Assembly (NCBI GenBank): GCA_032251455.1
Contig: JAVVEG010000015.1
Location: 1 to 64,000 of the forward strand
Direction: 5' to 3'
Length of the DNA: 64,000 nt
Origin: JAVVEG01 sp032251455
Lineage (GTDB): Bacteria; Pseudomonadota; Gammaproteobacteria; Pseudomonadales; Pseudohongiellaceae
Shown: positions 1 through 9,090 of the stretch, one piece after another
Layout: every line of letters starts with the position of its first letter
Position numbering within the stretch: the first letter of the stretch is position 1
Program-made: the position numbers and the translations under genes
The notes under the pieces: generated by a model
Told to the model about the DNA's origin: nothing
The model's input: only the letters and a program-made list of their open reading frames with translations
Database searches by the model: none

Positions 1-1505
1 GCCTGTCGGTAGAGCTTGCCGCCCAGCCCCAGGACGAAACCCCGGAGCGCTGGTATGCCTCCGGCCAGGCCGAGTTGCAGCGTATGCTTTCCCAACAGCC
101 CAATACAGCGCGGGCACGCAATATCATACTGTTTGTGGGCGATGGCATGGGTATCTCCACCGTAACAGCAGCCCGAATTCATGCCGGGCAAAAACAGGGC
201 ATGAGCGGTGAGGAGAACAGCCTCTCGTTCGAACGTTTTCCAGCCCTGGCTCTGTCCAAGACCTATAACACCAACCAGCAAACCCCGGACTCTGCCGGCA
301 CCATGACTGCCATGATGACCGGAGTCAAAACCAGCGCTGGCGTCATTGCCATCAACCAGCATGCCCGTCGCGCAGATTGTGCTTCCGCCCAGGGGCAGGA
401 GTTGCCAACGTTTCTGCAGCAGGCAGAGGCAAGGGGACTGGCTACCGGCATCGTCACCACCACCCGCATCACTCATGCCACACCGGCCGCCACCTTTGCC
501 CATACCCCGGAACGGGACTGGGAAGGGGATATCAATCTGTCTGCCGAAGCACGTGCCAACGGTTGCCAGGATATTGCCAGCCAGTTGATCGATTTCAACT
601 ACGGTGATGGTCTGGAGGTCGCCATGGGCGGAGGCCGTCAGTTCTTTATTCCGGAAACAGCTAATGACCCACATAATGGTAGACCTGGCACCCGTCAGGA
701 TGGACGCAACTTGGTGGCAGAATGGACGGCGCAAGCGCCCGGCAGCGAGTTTGTCTGGAACCGGGAACAACTGGCTGCGCTGGATATTGCCAATACCCGG
801 CATCTTCTTGGTTTATTCAACCGCTCACATATGAGCTACCGGGCCGACCGCGAGCAGTCTCAGACCAGTGAACCGGATCTGCCCCAGATGACCGAGACCG
901 CCATTCGTCTGCTGCAGAAAAACCAGCAGGGATTTTTCCTGATGGTGGAGGCTGGTCGCATTGATCACGCCCATCATGCCGGCAATGCCTATCGGGCTCT
1001 GGAAGACGCAGCCGAACTCTCGGCGGCCGTCACCCTGGCCACCCAACTGACCAGCTCAGAGGACACATTGATCATTGTCACGGCCGACCATAGCCATACC
1101 TTTACCATTGCCGGTTACCCCACCCGTGGCAATCCGATACTGGGTAAAGTGGTCAACAATGATGAACATGGCGAGGCTGAAACCGAGCCGGCCCTGGCAG
1201 AAGACAACAGCCCCTATACGACACTCAGCTATAACAATGGCCGCGGCTTTGCCGAAAACCTCGGTGGCGATCGGCGTTACACCCAGCCGGCCGATGCAGG
1301 CCGTCATGATCTTAGCGATGTTGATACCGAAGACGGCGACTATCACCAGGAAGTACTGATTCCGCTGGAGATGGGCACCCATGCCGGGGAAGATGTCGCC
1401 ATCTATGCGCAAGGGCCATGGGCCCATCTGTTCTCGGGGACCCATGAGCAGAATTATATCTACCATGTCATGCGGCACGCGGCAGGCTGGCCTGGAACCG
1501 ACTGA
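1..1505 (+). CDS. Alkaline phosphatase, 5' end outside window
   Basis: Hydrolyses phosphate monoesters in the periplasm or at the cell surface. The reading frame is open from base 3 with no stop, so the start lies upstream of the window; a downstream ATG at 75 is internal. Family motifs are intact: the metal-binding VGDGMG near the visible N-terminus, the nucleophilic serine in TPDSAGTMTAMMTG, the metal site EAGRIDHAHHAG, TADHSHTFT, and the C-terminal metal histidine in GTHAGEDVAIYAQGP. These are the PhoA-type two-zinc/one-magnesium ligands. The signal peptide is not visible. Followed by an 86-nt spacer and a co-directional thioredoxin-like gene. No Pho box can be assessed because the promoter is missing. 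Family assignment is secure; substrate is not. Confidence 0.93.
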   Translation, partial: LSVELAAQPQDETPERWYASGQAELQRMLSQQPNTARARNIILFVGDGMGISTVTAARIHAGQKQGMSGEENSLSFERFPALALSKTYNTNQQTPDSAGTMTAMMTGVKTSAGVIAINQHARRADCASAQGQELPTFLQQAEARGLATGIVTTTRITHATPAATFAHTPERDWEGDINLSAEARANGCQDIASQLIDFNYGDGLEVAMGGGRQFFIPETANDPHNGRPGTRQDGRNLVAEWTAQAPGSEFVWNREQLAALDIANTRHLLGLFNRSHMSYRADREQSQTSEPDLPQMTETAIRLLQKNQQGFFLMVEAGRIDHAHHAGNAYRALEDAAELSAAVTLATQLTSSEDTLIIVTADHSHTFTIAGYPTRGNPILGKVVNNDEHGEAETEPALAEDNSPYTTLSYNNGRGFAENLGGDRRYTQPADAGRHDLSDVDTEDGDYHQEVLIPLEMGTHAGEDVAIYAQGPWAHLFSGTHEQNYIYHVMRHAAGWPGTD

Positions 1506-1591
1506 CAGGATTGATCAAAGCGAACAAAATTCCCGGCTGGGTGGTATGATGACTGCCTCACCCATGGACGCAGCAACAAGGGAGGCCAATC

Positions 1592-2152
1592 ATGTCCTTA
1601 ACCGAATCCACCATGCTGGCAATCAATACCCCGGCACCCGCATTTTCCCTGCCTGATACGGAAGGCAATACAGTCAGTCTGGATGATTTCAGTAAAGAGC
1701 CAGGTCTGCTGGTTATTTTCATGTGCAACCACTGCCCCTATGTCAAACATCTGCGCAAGGGGCTTGCCGATTTTGCCCGCGAATATCAAGCCAAAGGCCT
1801 GGCCATTGTCGGCATCAATGCCAACGACGCCCAGGCACATCCCGAAGACAGTCCGGAAGCCATGGTCCTTGAAAAAGAGCAGGCAGGCTATGTTTTTCCC
1901 TATCTCTACGATGCCAGCCAGGCAGTTGCCAAAGCCTACCAGGCGGCCTGCACGCCGGATTTTTTCCTGTTCAACAAAGACCGCAAGCTGGTCTATCGCG
2001 GTCAGTTTGATGACAGTCGTCCGGGTAATGACGTACCGGTCACCGGCAGGAGCCTGAGACAGGCAGCGGATGCCATGCTCGCTGGCCGGCCGGTACTGCA
2101 GGTGCAAAAACCCAGTACAGGCTGTAACATCAAATGGAAATCAGTCATGTAA
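1592..2152 (+). CDS. Thioredoxin-like/redoxin protein (AhpC-TSA superfamily)
   Basis: 186 residues with a redoxin fold: an N-terminal PAPAFSLPDTEGNTVSL segment typical of AhpC/TSA proteins, then the strand LLVIFMCNHCPYVKH, which carries a CxxC-type pair (Cys-Asn-His-Cys) at about residues 45-48. This CNHCPYVKH form is characteristic of a widespread thioredoxin-family subgroup whose substrate is unknown. No signal peptide is evident, so it is probably cytoplasmic. The start at 1592 is chosen because of a strong AGGGAGG ribosome site six to seven bases upstream; a second Met at residue 8 is possible. The next gene begins 15 bases after its stop, suggesting co-transcription with the fatty-acid oxidation pair. 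Confidence 0.85.
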   Translation: MSLTESTMLAINTPAPAFSLPDTEGNTVSLDDFSKEPGLLVIFMCNHCPYVKHLRKGLADFAREYQAKGLAIVGINANDAQAHPEDSPEAMVLEKEQAGYVFPYLYDASQAVAKAYQAACTPDFFLFNKDRKLVYRGQFDDSRPGNDVPVTGRSLRQAADAMLAGRPVLQVQKPSTGCNIKWKSVM

Positions 2153-2167
2153 GCCAAGAGCAGCGCA

Positions 2168-4174
2168 ATGAAACCTGAACAAAGCAAGCAAGACAGCGAG
2201 ATGAGCTACCAACACTGGCAGCCAACCCTGGATCACGAGGATATCCTCTGGTGGCGGCTGGACCGGGCCGGAGAATCGGTCAATGCCCTGGCCAGCGACG
2301 TTCTCGAAGAACTTGAGCAGTTGATAGCACACGCCGAAGCCAAACCACCCCGCGGTATCGTGCTGCTCTCTGCCAAGCCCACCGGTTTCATTTACGGTGC
2401 CGATGTGCGCGAATTCAGTGATTTCAGCAGCGCCGAGGAAGTCACCCCGGCCATACAGCGTGTTCATGCCATGTTTAACCGTCTGGAGCAATTGCCTTGC
2501 CCGACAGTGGCGGCCATCGAGGGTTATTGTCTGGGTGGCGGCCTCGAGCTGGCCCTGTCCTGCAGCTATCGAATTGCCAGGGATATTCCCGCCACCAAAC
2601 TGGGTTTCCCGGAAATCCAGCTTGGCATATTCCCCGGTTTTGGCGGCTCTGCCCGCACGGTACACCGGATAGGTGGCATGAAAGGCATGGAGTTGATGCT
2701 CACTGCCCGCCAGGTCAACGCCCGGGCGGCGAAAGCCATGGGCCTGATCGATGAAGTGGTCGGTCGCCACGAGTCACTGCAATGGGCAGCACGCAGGGCT
2801 GTGCTTGCCGGCAGGAAAAGCCGCAAGCCTGGCCTGCTGGCGCGTTTGAGCAATCTGGGCCCGGTTCGCACACTGCTGGCTGGACAAATGCGCAAAAGAA
2901 CCAAAAGCAAAGCCCGCCCGGAGCATTATCCCGCCCCCTACCGCCTGATTGAGACCTGGGAGCGCCATGGTGGCAACCGTCAACAGATGATGCAGGCCGA
3001 AGCCATTGCCGTCGGCAAACTGATGGTGACACCTGCTGCTGTCGGACTGCGCCGGGTTTTCGCGCTGATGGAACGCTTGAAGAGTGAAGCCCGCAGCAGT
3101 GACTTCAAGGCCAGGCATGTACATGTCATTGGCGCCGGGGTGATGGGTGGTGATATTGCTGCCTGGTGTGTACTGCGCGGGCTCGATGTCAGCCTGCAGG
3201 ACCGGGAACTGAAATACATTGAGCCTGCACTGAAACGGGCCAGGTCACTGTTCACCAAAAAACTGCGCAATCCGCAAAAAATCAATGCGGCCATGGCACG
3301 CCTGATCCCGGATGTGGATGGCAACCGGGTTGGGCAGGCAGACGTGGTCATCGAAGCCATTTTTGAAAACCTGGAAGCCAAGCAGGCCCTGTTTCGCACC
3401 CTGGAGCCCAAACTGAAAAAAGAGGCCATCCTGGCCACCAATACCTCTGCAATACCTCTGGAGCAACTGGCTGAGGCCTTGAAGAAGCCCTCCCGCCTGA
3501 TCGGGCTGCATTTCTTCAACCCGGTGTCACAAATGCCCACCGTTGAGGTGGTTGCAGGCAAGAAAAGCAACAAACAACAACTGCGCAACGGCGCGGCCTT
3601 CTGTCATCAGATCAACCGCTTCCCTGTGCAGGTCAAAAGCAGTCCCGGCTTTCTGGTCAACCGGGTGCTGGCACCGTATATGCTGGAAGCCCTGACCCTG
3701 CACCTGGAAGGCATACCGATAGAAGCCATTGATGCGGCAGCCGAAAACTTTGGCATGCCGATGGGTCCGATTGAGCTGGCTGATACTGTTGGTCTGGACG
3801 TCTGTCTGATGGTGACCGGTATTTTGAGCAAGCAGACGGACGCACAAACTGATAACAAGGAGCAGCACTTCATCCAGGACAAGGTGGATGCCGGTAAACT
3901 GGGTAAAAAATCCGGCGAAGGCCTTTATCACTGGAGCAAAGGCAAACCGGTAAAAAACAGCGAGCAGATCGCTGGCCATGACCTGGAACCCATTGCTGAG
4001 CGCCTGTTGCAGGCGTATTTGAATGAATGCAAGGCGGCCCTGGAGGAGAAAATTGTCGCCGATGAGGACCTGCTGGATGCCGGCATGATTTTTGGAACCG
4101 GGTTTGCACCATTCCGCGGAGGGCCAATGGCTTACCTGAAAACACTGGCACAAAAGGATACAACCCATGAATGA
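2168..4174 (+). CDS. Enoyl-CoA hydratase / 3-hydroxyacyl-CoA dehydrogenase (FadJ/FadB-like)
   Basis: Multifunctional alpha subunit of beta-oxidation: hydrates trans-2-enoyl-CoA and oxidises the 3-hydroxyacyl-CoA with NAD. Residues about 20-200 form a crotonase domain with the oxyanion segment GFIYGADVREF, GGGLELAL and FPEIQLGIFPGFGG, so both catalytic glutamates (E127 and E149 by count) are present. Residues about 315-610 form the dehydrogenase, with the Rossmann motif GAGVMGG at 322-328 and the catalytic His448/Glu460 pair in LHFFNP...E. Length 668 residues is slightly short of E. coli FadB/FadJ (about 715-730). The start at 2168 is uncertain; ATG 2201 (MSYQHW) is an alternative. It overlaps the thiolase gene by 8 nt, the usual alpha/beta operon arrangement. 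Confidence 0.93.
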   Translation: MKPEQSKQDSEMSYQHWQPTLDHEDILWWRLDRAGESVNALASDVLEELEQLIAHAEAKPPRGIVLLSAKPTGFIYGADVREFSDFSSAEEVTPAIQRVHAMFNRLEQLPCPTVAAIEGYCLGGGLELALSCSYRIARDIPATKLGFPEIQLGIFPGFGGSARTVHRIGGMKGMELMLTARQVNARAAKAMGLIDEVVGRHESLQWAARRAVLAGRKSRKPGLLARLSNLGPVRTLLAGQMRKRTKSKARPEHYPAPYRLIETWERHGGNRQQMMQAEAIAVGKLMVTPAAVGLRRVFALMERLKSEARSSDFKARHVHVIGAGVMGGDIAAWCVLRGLDVSLQDRELKYIEPALKRARSLFTKKLRNPQKINAAMARLIPDVDGNRVGQADVVIEAIFENLEAKQALFRTLEPKLKKEAILATNTSAIPLEQLAEALKKPSRLIGLHFFNPVSQMPTVEVVAGKKSNKQQLRNGAAFCHQINRFPVQVKSSPGFLVNRVLAPYMLEALTLHLEGIPIEAIDAAAENFGMPMGPIELADTVGLDVCLMVTGILSKQTDAQTDNKEQHFIQDKVDAGKLGKKSGEGLYHWSKGKPVKNSEQIAGHDLEPIAERLLQAYLNECKAALEEKIVADEDLLDAGMIFGTGFAPFRGGPMAYLKTLAQKDTTHE

Positions 4175-5447
4175 TTCAGTTCTGCGCCGGGTGGCCGTGG
4201 TTGGTGGCGCCCGCATCCCTTTCTGCCGTTCCCATACAGCCTATACCGAACTCAGCAATCTGGACATGCTGGCCGATACCCTGCAGTTATTGGTTGACAA
4301 ATTTGATCTCTCCGGCAGAAAAATAGATGAAGTGGTAGCTGGCGCCGTCACCACGCATTCCAAAGACTGGAATCTGGCCCGCGAGGCCGTACTCAGTACC
4401 ACTTTGTCACCGGCGACTCCCGGCATCACCCTGCAGATTGCCTGTGGCACCTCCCTGGAAGCCGCCTTGATGTCAGCGGCCAAGATTGCCTGTGGTCAGA
4501 TAGACTGTGCCATTGCGGCGGGTTCGGATACCACCAGTGACGCCCCGATCGTGTTCAAGCGTAAATTTGCCCACCGCCTGTTACGCCTGAACCAGGCCCG
4601 TACCCTGAAACAACGCCTGCAGGCATTCAAGGGTTTCAGTCTGGGCGAGCTGGCCTCACAGGCCCCTGCCAATGGTGAACCCCGTACCCGTCTGTCCATG
4701 GGGCAGCATTGTGAACTCATGGCTCAGCAATGGGGAATCACTCGCCAGGAGCAGGACCAGCTGGCTCTTGAAAGTCACCTGAAAGCAGCAGCAGCCTTTG
4801 ACTCCGGCTTCTTCGACGATCTGGTACAGCCGTATCAGGGTGTCTCCCGGGATAATAATCTGCGGGCGGATTCTTCCATGGAAAAACTGGCATCGCTGAA
4901 GCCTGCCTTTGACAAAAGTGCCAGAGGTACCTTGACGGCGGGTAACAGCACACCGTTGACCGATGGTGCCTCTGCAGTCTTTTTGTGCAGTGAGGACTAT
5001 GCCCTCAGCAATAAGCTGCCGGTTCAGGCCTGGCTGCGTTGTGGCCGCACTGCTGCGGTGGATTTCGTCGGCGGCGAAGGGCTGCTGATGGCACCCACGG
5101 TTGCTGTCAGCCAGATGCTGCAGGACTGCGGACTGCAACTGCAGGATTTTGATTTCTATGAACTGCATGAGGCTTTTGCTGCCCAGGTGCTGTGCACCCT
5201 GAAAGCCTGGGAGGATGAGCAATTCTGTCAGGAGAAACTGGGCCTGGACGCAGCACTGGGCAAGATCGATCGCAACCGGCTCAATGTCAACGGCAGCTCA
5301 CTGGCATTTGGTCACCCCTTTGCAGCAACAGGCACCCGTATCATTGCCAATCTGGCCAAGCTCCTGTCACAACAGAAAAGTGGCCGAGGCCTGATCTCGG
5401 TCTGTACTGCTGGCGGCATGGGCGTGACGGCCATTCTGGAGCGTTGA
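4167..5447 (+). CDS. Acetyl-CoA C-acyltransferase (FadI-like thiolase)
   Basis: Beta subunit that cleaves 3-ketoacyl-CoA with CoA to acetyl-CoA and a shortened acyl-CoA. 426 residues, closer in length to FadI (about 436) than to FadA (about 390). The nucleophilic cysteine is C93 in IACGTSLEAA; the other active-site groups are H334 (ELHEAFAAQ), H383 in NVNGSSLAFGHPFAATG and C413 in SVCTAGGMG. It overlaps the upstream hydratase/dehydrogenase by 8 nt, which implies translational coupling and a shared complex. The stop codon TGA is the first three bases of a degenerate tandem repeat (5445-5513). Confidence 0.93.
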   Translation: MNDSVLRRVAVVGGARIPFCRSHTAYTELSNLDMLADTLQLLVDKFDLSGRKIDEVVAGAVTTHSKDWNLAREAVLSTTLSPATPGITLQIACGTSLEAALMSAAKIACGQIDCAIAAGSDTTSDAPIVFKRKFAHRLLRLNQARTLKQRLQAFKGFSLGELASQAPANGEPRTRLSMGQHCELMAQQWGITRQEQDQLALESHLKAAAAFDSGFFDDLVQPYQGVSRDNNLRADSSMEKLASLKPAFDKSARGTLTAGNSTPLTDGASAVFLCSEDYALSNKLPVQAWLRCGRTAAVDFVGGEGLLMAPTVAVSQMLQDCGLQLQDFDFYELHEAFAAQVLCTLKAWEDEQFCQEKLGLDAALGKIDRNRLNVNGSSLAFGHPFAATGTRIIANLAKLLSQQKSGRGLISVCTAGGMGVTAILER

Positions 5448-5513
5448 CGCCTCTTTTCGCGGTGACGCCTCTATCTGGGTGAGCCCTCTATCAGGATGAT
5501 GCCTCTATCAGAT
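5445..5513 (+). repeat. Degenerate 17-18-bp tandem repeat, four units, starting on a stop codon
   Basis: Four successive units begin TGA(C/G/T)(G/C)CCTCT: 5445-5462, 5463-5479, 5480-5496 and 5497-about 5513; the last three share CCTCTATC. The first unit contains the TGA stop of the thiolase gene. No coding capacity. It ends just before the -35 element of the fabV promoter. The GCCTCT core resembles the dispersed stop-codon repeat seen elsewhere in the window. Confidence 0.8.
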
Positions 5514-5522
5514 CAGGTGGTT

Positions 5523-5552
5523 TTGCTATCGGAAAGGCCCTCACCCTATAAT
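5523..5552 (+). promoter_or_regulatory. Sigma-70-type promoter for fabV
   Basis: TTGCTA at 5523-5528, an 18-bp spacer, and a consensus TATAAT at 5547-5552. Transcription would start near 5559, about 27 bases before the fabV ATG at 5586. Seen in sequence; activity is inferred. Confidence 0.6.
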
Positions 5553-5585
5553 GAACGTCTTTTCTTTCTCAGGACGGGATGTCTT

Positions 5586-6770
5586 ATGATTATCAAACCC
5601 AAAGTGCGCGGCTTTATCTGCATCAATGCCCACCCGGCTGGCTGTGCGGCCAATGTTCATGCGCAGATCAGCCATACCCGCCTTTGCGGCACGGTCACCA
5701 ACGGCCCCAAAAATGTTCTGGTCATTGGCTGTTCCACCGGCTATGGCCTTGCTTCCAGGATTACCGCAGCTTTTGGCAGCGGCGCCAAGACACTGGGTAT
5801 TTGTTTTGAAAAACCGCCAACCGAAACCAAAACCGCCTCCGCCGGCTATTACAACACCGTTGCCTTTCACGAAGAAGCCGAACAGCAAGGGCTTTATGCC
5901 CACACCCTCAACGCTGATGCCTTTTCCCAGGAATGCAAGCAGCAGGTCATAGACATCCTTCAACGGGAAATGGGCAAGGTGGATCTGGTGGTATACAGCC
6001 TGGCAGCACCGCGCAGAACTGACCCTGTCAGTGGAGAAACCTACTCTTCAGTACTCAAACCCGTGGGTCAGGCTTATACCGCCAAAAACCTGAATACCGA
6101 TACGCGCAAAATCAGTGAAATCACCATCGAACCAGCATCAGCCAAGGAAATAGCCGATACCATCAAGGTCATGGGTGGAGAAGACTGGGAATTATGGATA
6201 GACGCTCTGGCCGAAGCCAATCTGCTGGCCCCAGCCTGTCAGACAGTGGCCTACACCTATCTGGGCGACAAACTGACCTGGCCCATCTATGGCAAGGCCA
6301 CCATTGGCAAGGCCAAGGAAGACCTCGATCGGGCGGCCTCTGCATTGCGCGCCAAAATGGCAGGTATCGGTGGCATGGCCAGGGTAGCCGTTCTGAAAGC
6401 CGTGGTCACCCAGGCCAGCTCGGCCATCCCGGTGATGCCGCTTTATCTCTCCATTTTGTTCCGGGTGATGAAGGATGCCGATGTTCACGAGGGTTGTATC
6501 GAACAGTTGCAGCGGCTGTTTCGCGAATGTCTGTATCATGCCACTCCGCGTTTGGATGCAAACGAGCGCTATCGGGTTGATGACAAAGAACTGGACCCGG
6601 AAATTCAGGCCGAAGTGGAAACCCTGTGGGAGCAGGTTACCGAGCAGAATCTGGAAGAACTGACCGACTTCAGAAGCTATCAGCACGAGTTTCTGAAATT
6701 GTTCGGTTTCGAAGTCGATGGTATCGACTATGATGCCGACATCAGTCCGCTGGTTCCCGCAAAGTTCTAA
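5586..6770 (+). CDS. fabV: Enoyl-ACP reductase FabV
   Basis: NADH-dependent reductase for the last step of each fatty-acid elongation cycle (trans-2-enoyl-ACP to acyl-ACP); FabV is the triclosan-refractory isozyme. The 394-residue protein starting MIIKPKVRGF matches the family length, so ATG 5586 is preferred to the upstream in-frame start at 5496, which would run through the repeat and promoter. The N-terminal Rossmann segment is VLVIGCSTGYGLASRI. The FabV signature Y-x8-K is intact as Y235 (TWPIY) and K244 (TIGKAK). A consensus promoter lies just upstream. It has its own promoter although it follows fadJ/fadI-like genes. The stop TAA begins a copy of the dispersed 3' repeat. Confidence 0.95.
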   Translation: MIIKPKVRGFICINAHPAGCAANVHAQISHTRLCGTVTNGPKNVLVIGCSTGYGLASRITAAFGSGAKTLGICFEKPPTETKTASAGYYNTVAFHEEAEQQGLYAHTLNADAFSQECKQQVIDILQREMGKVDLVVYSLAAPRRTDPVSGETYSSVLKPVGQAYTAKNLNTDTRKISEITIEPASAKEIADTIKVMGGEDWELWIDALAEANLLAPACQTVAYTYLGDKLTWPIYGKATIGKAKEDLDRAASALRAKMAGIGGMARVAVLKAVVTQASSAIPVMPLYLSILFRVMKDADVHEGCIEQLQRLFRECLYHATPRLDANERYRVDDKELDPEIQAEVETLWEQVTEQNLEELTDFRSYQHEFLKLFGFEVDGIDYDADISPLVPAKF

Positions 6771-6787
6771 GGAAGCTCTGAATCAGC
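6768..6787 (+). repeat. Dispersed stop-codon repeat, copy 1
   Basis: The stop TAA of fabV is the first triplet of TAAGGAAGCTCTGAATCAGC, 17 of 20 positions matching the consensus TAAGGAGCCTCTGAATAAGC found at other gene ends. It lies between convergent fabV and ctaA. Confidence 0.7.
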
Positions 6788-6809
6788 AACTGCCCCGGGC
6801 TGGCTACCG

Positions 6810-7778
6810 TCAGGCTGTGCTGACAGCATGGCGGTAATCCATCCAGATCAAAAACTGCAGGCCAAACAGTAATGAGGCCGCCAGCAGATGGGCGGGTTGC
6901 ACGAAAGCCGGCATACCCAGATGCCCCAACGTGGCTCCCGATACCACCGCCACCACGATCACCGCCACCATGGCAGCGGCAAACCGGGTCAGGCTGTGCT
7001 GCCAACCCAAAGAGCGCACCAGCAACCATAACAACCAGAGATTGCTCAGCAGCACCAGCGCAGAAAAACTGCGGTGAATATAGAAAAACCAGGGCAGAGC
7101 AGACACCCACGCCGAACGTTCCTCGCCCTGGACATGGTTGAGATAATCGATCATTTCACGAACCTGGGTGCCCATGGTCACCTGCAGAACGGTGAACCCC
7201 AGCACCACATACAATAATTTTTCGAAACGGGGATCAATACCAGCTATTGAGCTCGACTGCACCACCCCGCGCCTGGCTCTTGCCAGGGCAAACAACAGCA
7301 CACCTACGATGGCCAGGGCCATCAACATGTGCAGGGTAATCATGCCTGCCTGCAGGTTGGAAGCGACCACCTGTGAACCCAGCCAGCCCTGAAAGCCGAC
7401 CATCAGGAACGCCAGCACGGAGGCGATGACAATCGCCCTGTCATGCTTGCGGCATGCCCAGGAGTAGACAGCAGTCAGCAGAACCAGGAACCCGATGGTG
7501 ACACCAACCAGCCGGTTCAGATACTCCGTCCAGGTTTTCACTGGATTGAAGCGGGTTTCGGCATAGCCCCTGTCGGCATAAATCACCTGGTAATCGGCTG
7601 GCAACTGGGATTCACTGAGCGGCGGAATCCAGCGTCCAAAACAGGTAGGCCAGTCCGGGCAACCCATGCCAGCTCCTGAAGCACGTACCGATGCGCCAAC
7701 CAGAATCAGAAAATAAACGGCCACAATGGTGATAACAGCTACTCGTCGGTAGCGGTTCAATGCCTGTATCTCAGTCAT
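6810..7778 (-). CDS. ctaA: Heme A synthase (COX15/CtaA family)
   Basis: Inner-membrane enzyme that oxidises the C8 methyl of heme O to give heme A for aa3-type cytochrome oxidases. The protein is strongly hydrophobic with about eight membrane segments. It carries GASVRASGAGMGCPDWPTCFG with the paired cysteines of the first periplasmic loop, the EYLNRLVG motif, and heme-ligand candidate histidines in TLHMLMAL, YIHRSFSALV, LGHLGMPAFVQPAH. The start is chosen at ATG 7778 (MTEIQALNRYRR), which places a short basic N-terminus before the first helix; a TTG at 7838 with a GGGAG site would add 20 residues and cannot be excluded. No other oxidase assembly genes are adjacent. Confidence 0.9.
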   Translation of the reverse strand: MTEIQALNRYRRVAVITIVAVYFLILVGASVRASGAGMGCPDWPTCFGRWIPPLSESQLPADYQVIYADRGYAETRFNPVKTWTEYLNRLVGVTIGFLVLLTAVYSWACRKHDRAIVIASVLAFLMVGFQGWLGSQVVASNLQAGMITLHMLMALAIVGVLLFALARARRGVVQSSSIAGIDPRFEKLLYVVLGFTVLQVTMGTQVREMIDYLNHVQGEERSAWVSALPWFFYIHRSFSALVLLSNLWLLWLLVRSLGWQHSLTRFAAAMVAVIVVAVVSGATLGHLGMPAFVQPAHLLAASLLFGLQFLIWMDYRHAVSTA

Positions 7779-7872
7779 GCAGGGAGTGCTTTTCCTGTGG
7801 TGGTTTGAAGACGAAGAAGCTATTTTTATAGCTTTCAAATTTTACTCCCAGCATTCCCCTGGAAGCAATCAA

Positions 7873-8931
7873 CTACTGCGGATTGGAGCGAAAGAAACTG
7901 GGCGTGACCCCGTGTATTTCCTTGAACGCCTTGTTGAAAGAGGACAGCGAAGCGTAACCGACATCCAGGGCTATACTGGAAATGGCCGTACCCGTTTCCT
8001 GCGGGTCCTGCAGGCGTCGCGCTGCCTCCCCTATCCGATAATGGTTAAGGTACTGATTGAAATTGCGATAATGCAGTTTCTGGTTTATCAATCGGCGCAA
8101 GCGGTATTCCTGCATATTGACCCTCCGTGCCAGGTCACCTATGGTCAGGCCCTGCTCAGCATAGAGCCTTTCGTTTTCCATGGCGTGATGAATCCGCTCC
8201 ACCAGAGGTTTATCGGGGTCTCTGCTCCTGATTCGGGAAACCGGAATGATCGACTGTTTTTCACTGTTGTCAACAATCAATTGCGGCGAATCCTTGTGCA
8301 GGCGAAAGGTGGTCAGATTAATCGAGAGAATGAACAGGAAGATGATGAAAAAATAGATTCCATCCAGATAAAGCGGTGAGTTGCCAATAAAAAAACCAGA
8401 GCCGACAATGACGCCAACAATCGTGCCCATGCCAATGGCAAACGGTACCCGCAACTGTCTTCTGGGCTCGATCAGATCATCCGAAAAACCCTGAAAAGCC
8501 ATGTAGACCACATGGATGGACAGGCCCAGCATGATCATTTGCGGCAGCACGAACAACAGCCAGAACCAGGTGCTGGTCACTGAGTTGGTGATGCCAAAAA
8601 AGGTGGTACCCATTGCCCGCAGAACAAAGTAGCCAATCATCAGGCTCCAGGCAGACCGGGGAATGCCGGGCTCGTCATTGAACAGGTAATGGGTGATGAT
8701 CCAGAGCAGAGCAGGCGCTGCTATCGCGCACAGACCCAGCAGGTAATCCAGTGTCGGCAGCTCCGCATTGACCTCGGGCATACGGGCAACAATATAGGCA
8801 ATCAGACAAAAGCTGTAGAGCGAAATCAAACCACCCAACAGCTGCCGATGATGATGCAACAGATAGAACAGGCCCATAAACAGCAGCTGGGAAATAGCCA
8901 GAAAACTGCTAGCGTAATGAAACCACAACAT
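7873..8931 (-). CDS. Membrane-bound AraC-family transcriptional regulator
   Basis: 352 residues. Roughly residues 1-215 are hydrophobic and form about seven membrane segments; residues about 240-350 form an AraC-type DNA-binding domain with two helix-turn-helix units (LTIGDLARRVNMQEYRLRRLI and AISSIALDVGYASLSSFNKAF) and the terminal GVTPSFFR typical of the family. A membrane sensor fused to an AraC domain suggests response to an extracellular or membrane ligand; the ligand is unknown. The gene is alone, codirectional with ctaA and 94 bases upstream of it, so its target could be nearby, but this is inference. Confidence 0.88.
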   Translation of the reverse strand: MLWFHYASSFLAISQLLFMGLFYLLHHHRQLLGGLISLYSFCLIAYIVARMPEVNAELPTLDYLLGLCAIAAPALLWIITHYLFNDEPGIPRSAWSLMIGYFVLRAMGTTFFGITNSVTSTWFWLLFVLPQMIMLGLSIHVVYMAFQGFSDDLIEPRRQLRVPFAIGMGTIVGVIVGSGFFIGNSPLYLDGIYFFIIFLFILSINLTTFRLHKDSPQLIVDNSEKQSIIPVSRIRSRDPDKPLVERIHHAMENERLYAEQGLTIGDLARRVNMQEYRLRRLINQKLHYRNFNQYLNHYRIGEAARRLQDPQETGTAISSIALDVGYASLSSFNKAFKEIHGVTPSFFRSNPQ

Positions 8932-9030
8932 AAGGTCGGATTGCCTGAATGGGTCTTGCTTTCAAGGAACAGTTGGAAAGGCAAGATAAAGGACAAGTCG
9001 GGGCAATGCAAGAGAGCTTGAACGGTAACA

Positions 9031-9070
9031 CCCCGGCCTGGTTCCTGATGATTGGTATTCAGAACCGGGG
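9031..9070 (-). terminator. Strong hairpin downstream of the cytochrome c-like pair
   Basis: CCCCGG at 9031-9036 pairs with CCGGGG at 9065-9070, and the stem continues inward (TTC-TGA against TCAGAA) around a small loop. It lies 21 bases past the stop of the minus-strand gene ending at 9091. There is no good T-run, so it may be a processing or attenuating hairpin rather than a classic terminator. Confidence 0.45.
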
Positions 9071-9090
9071 TGGACCTGTTTCGATGTGCT

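Noticed and set aside
5496..5585. Upstream start for fabV
   Set aside because: It would translate the tandem repeat and the TATAAT promoter; the 394-residue length from 5586 fits the family.
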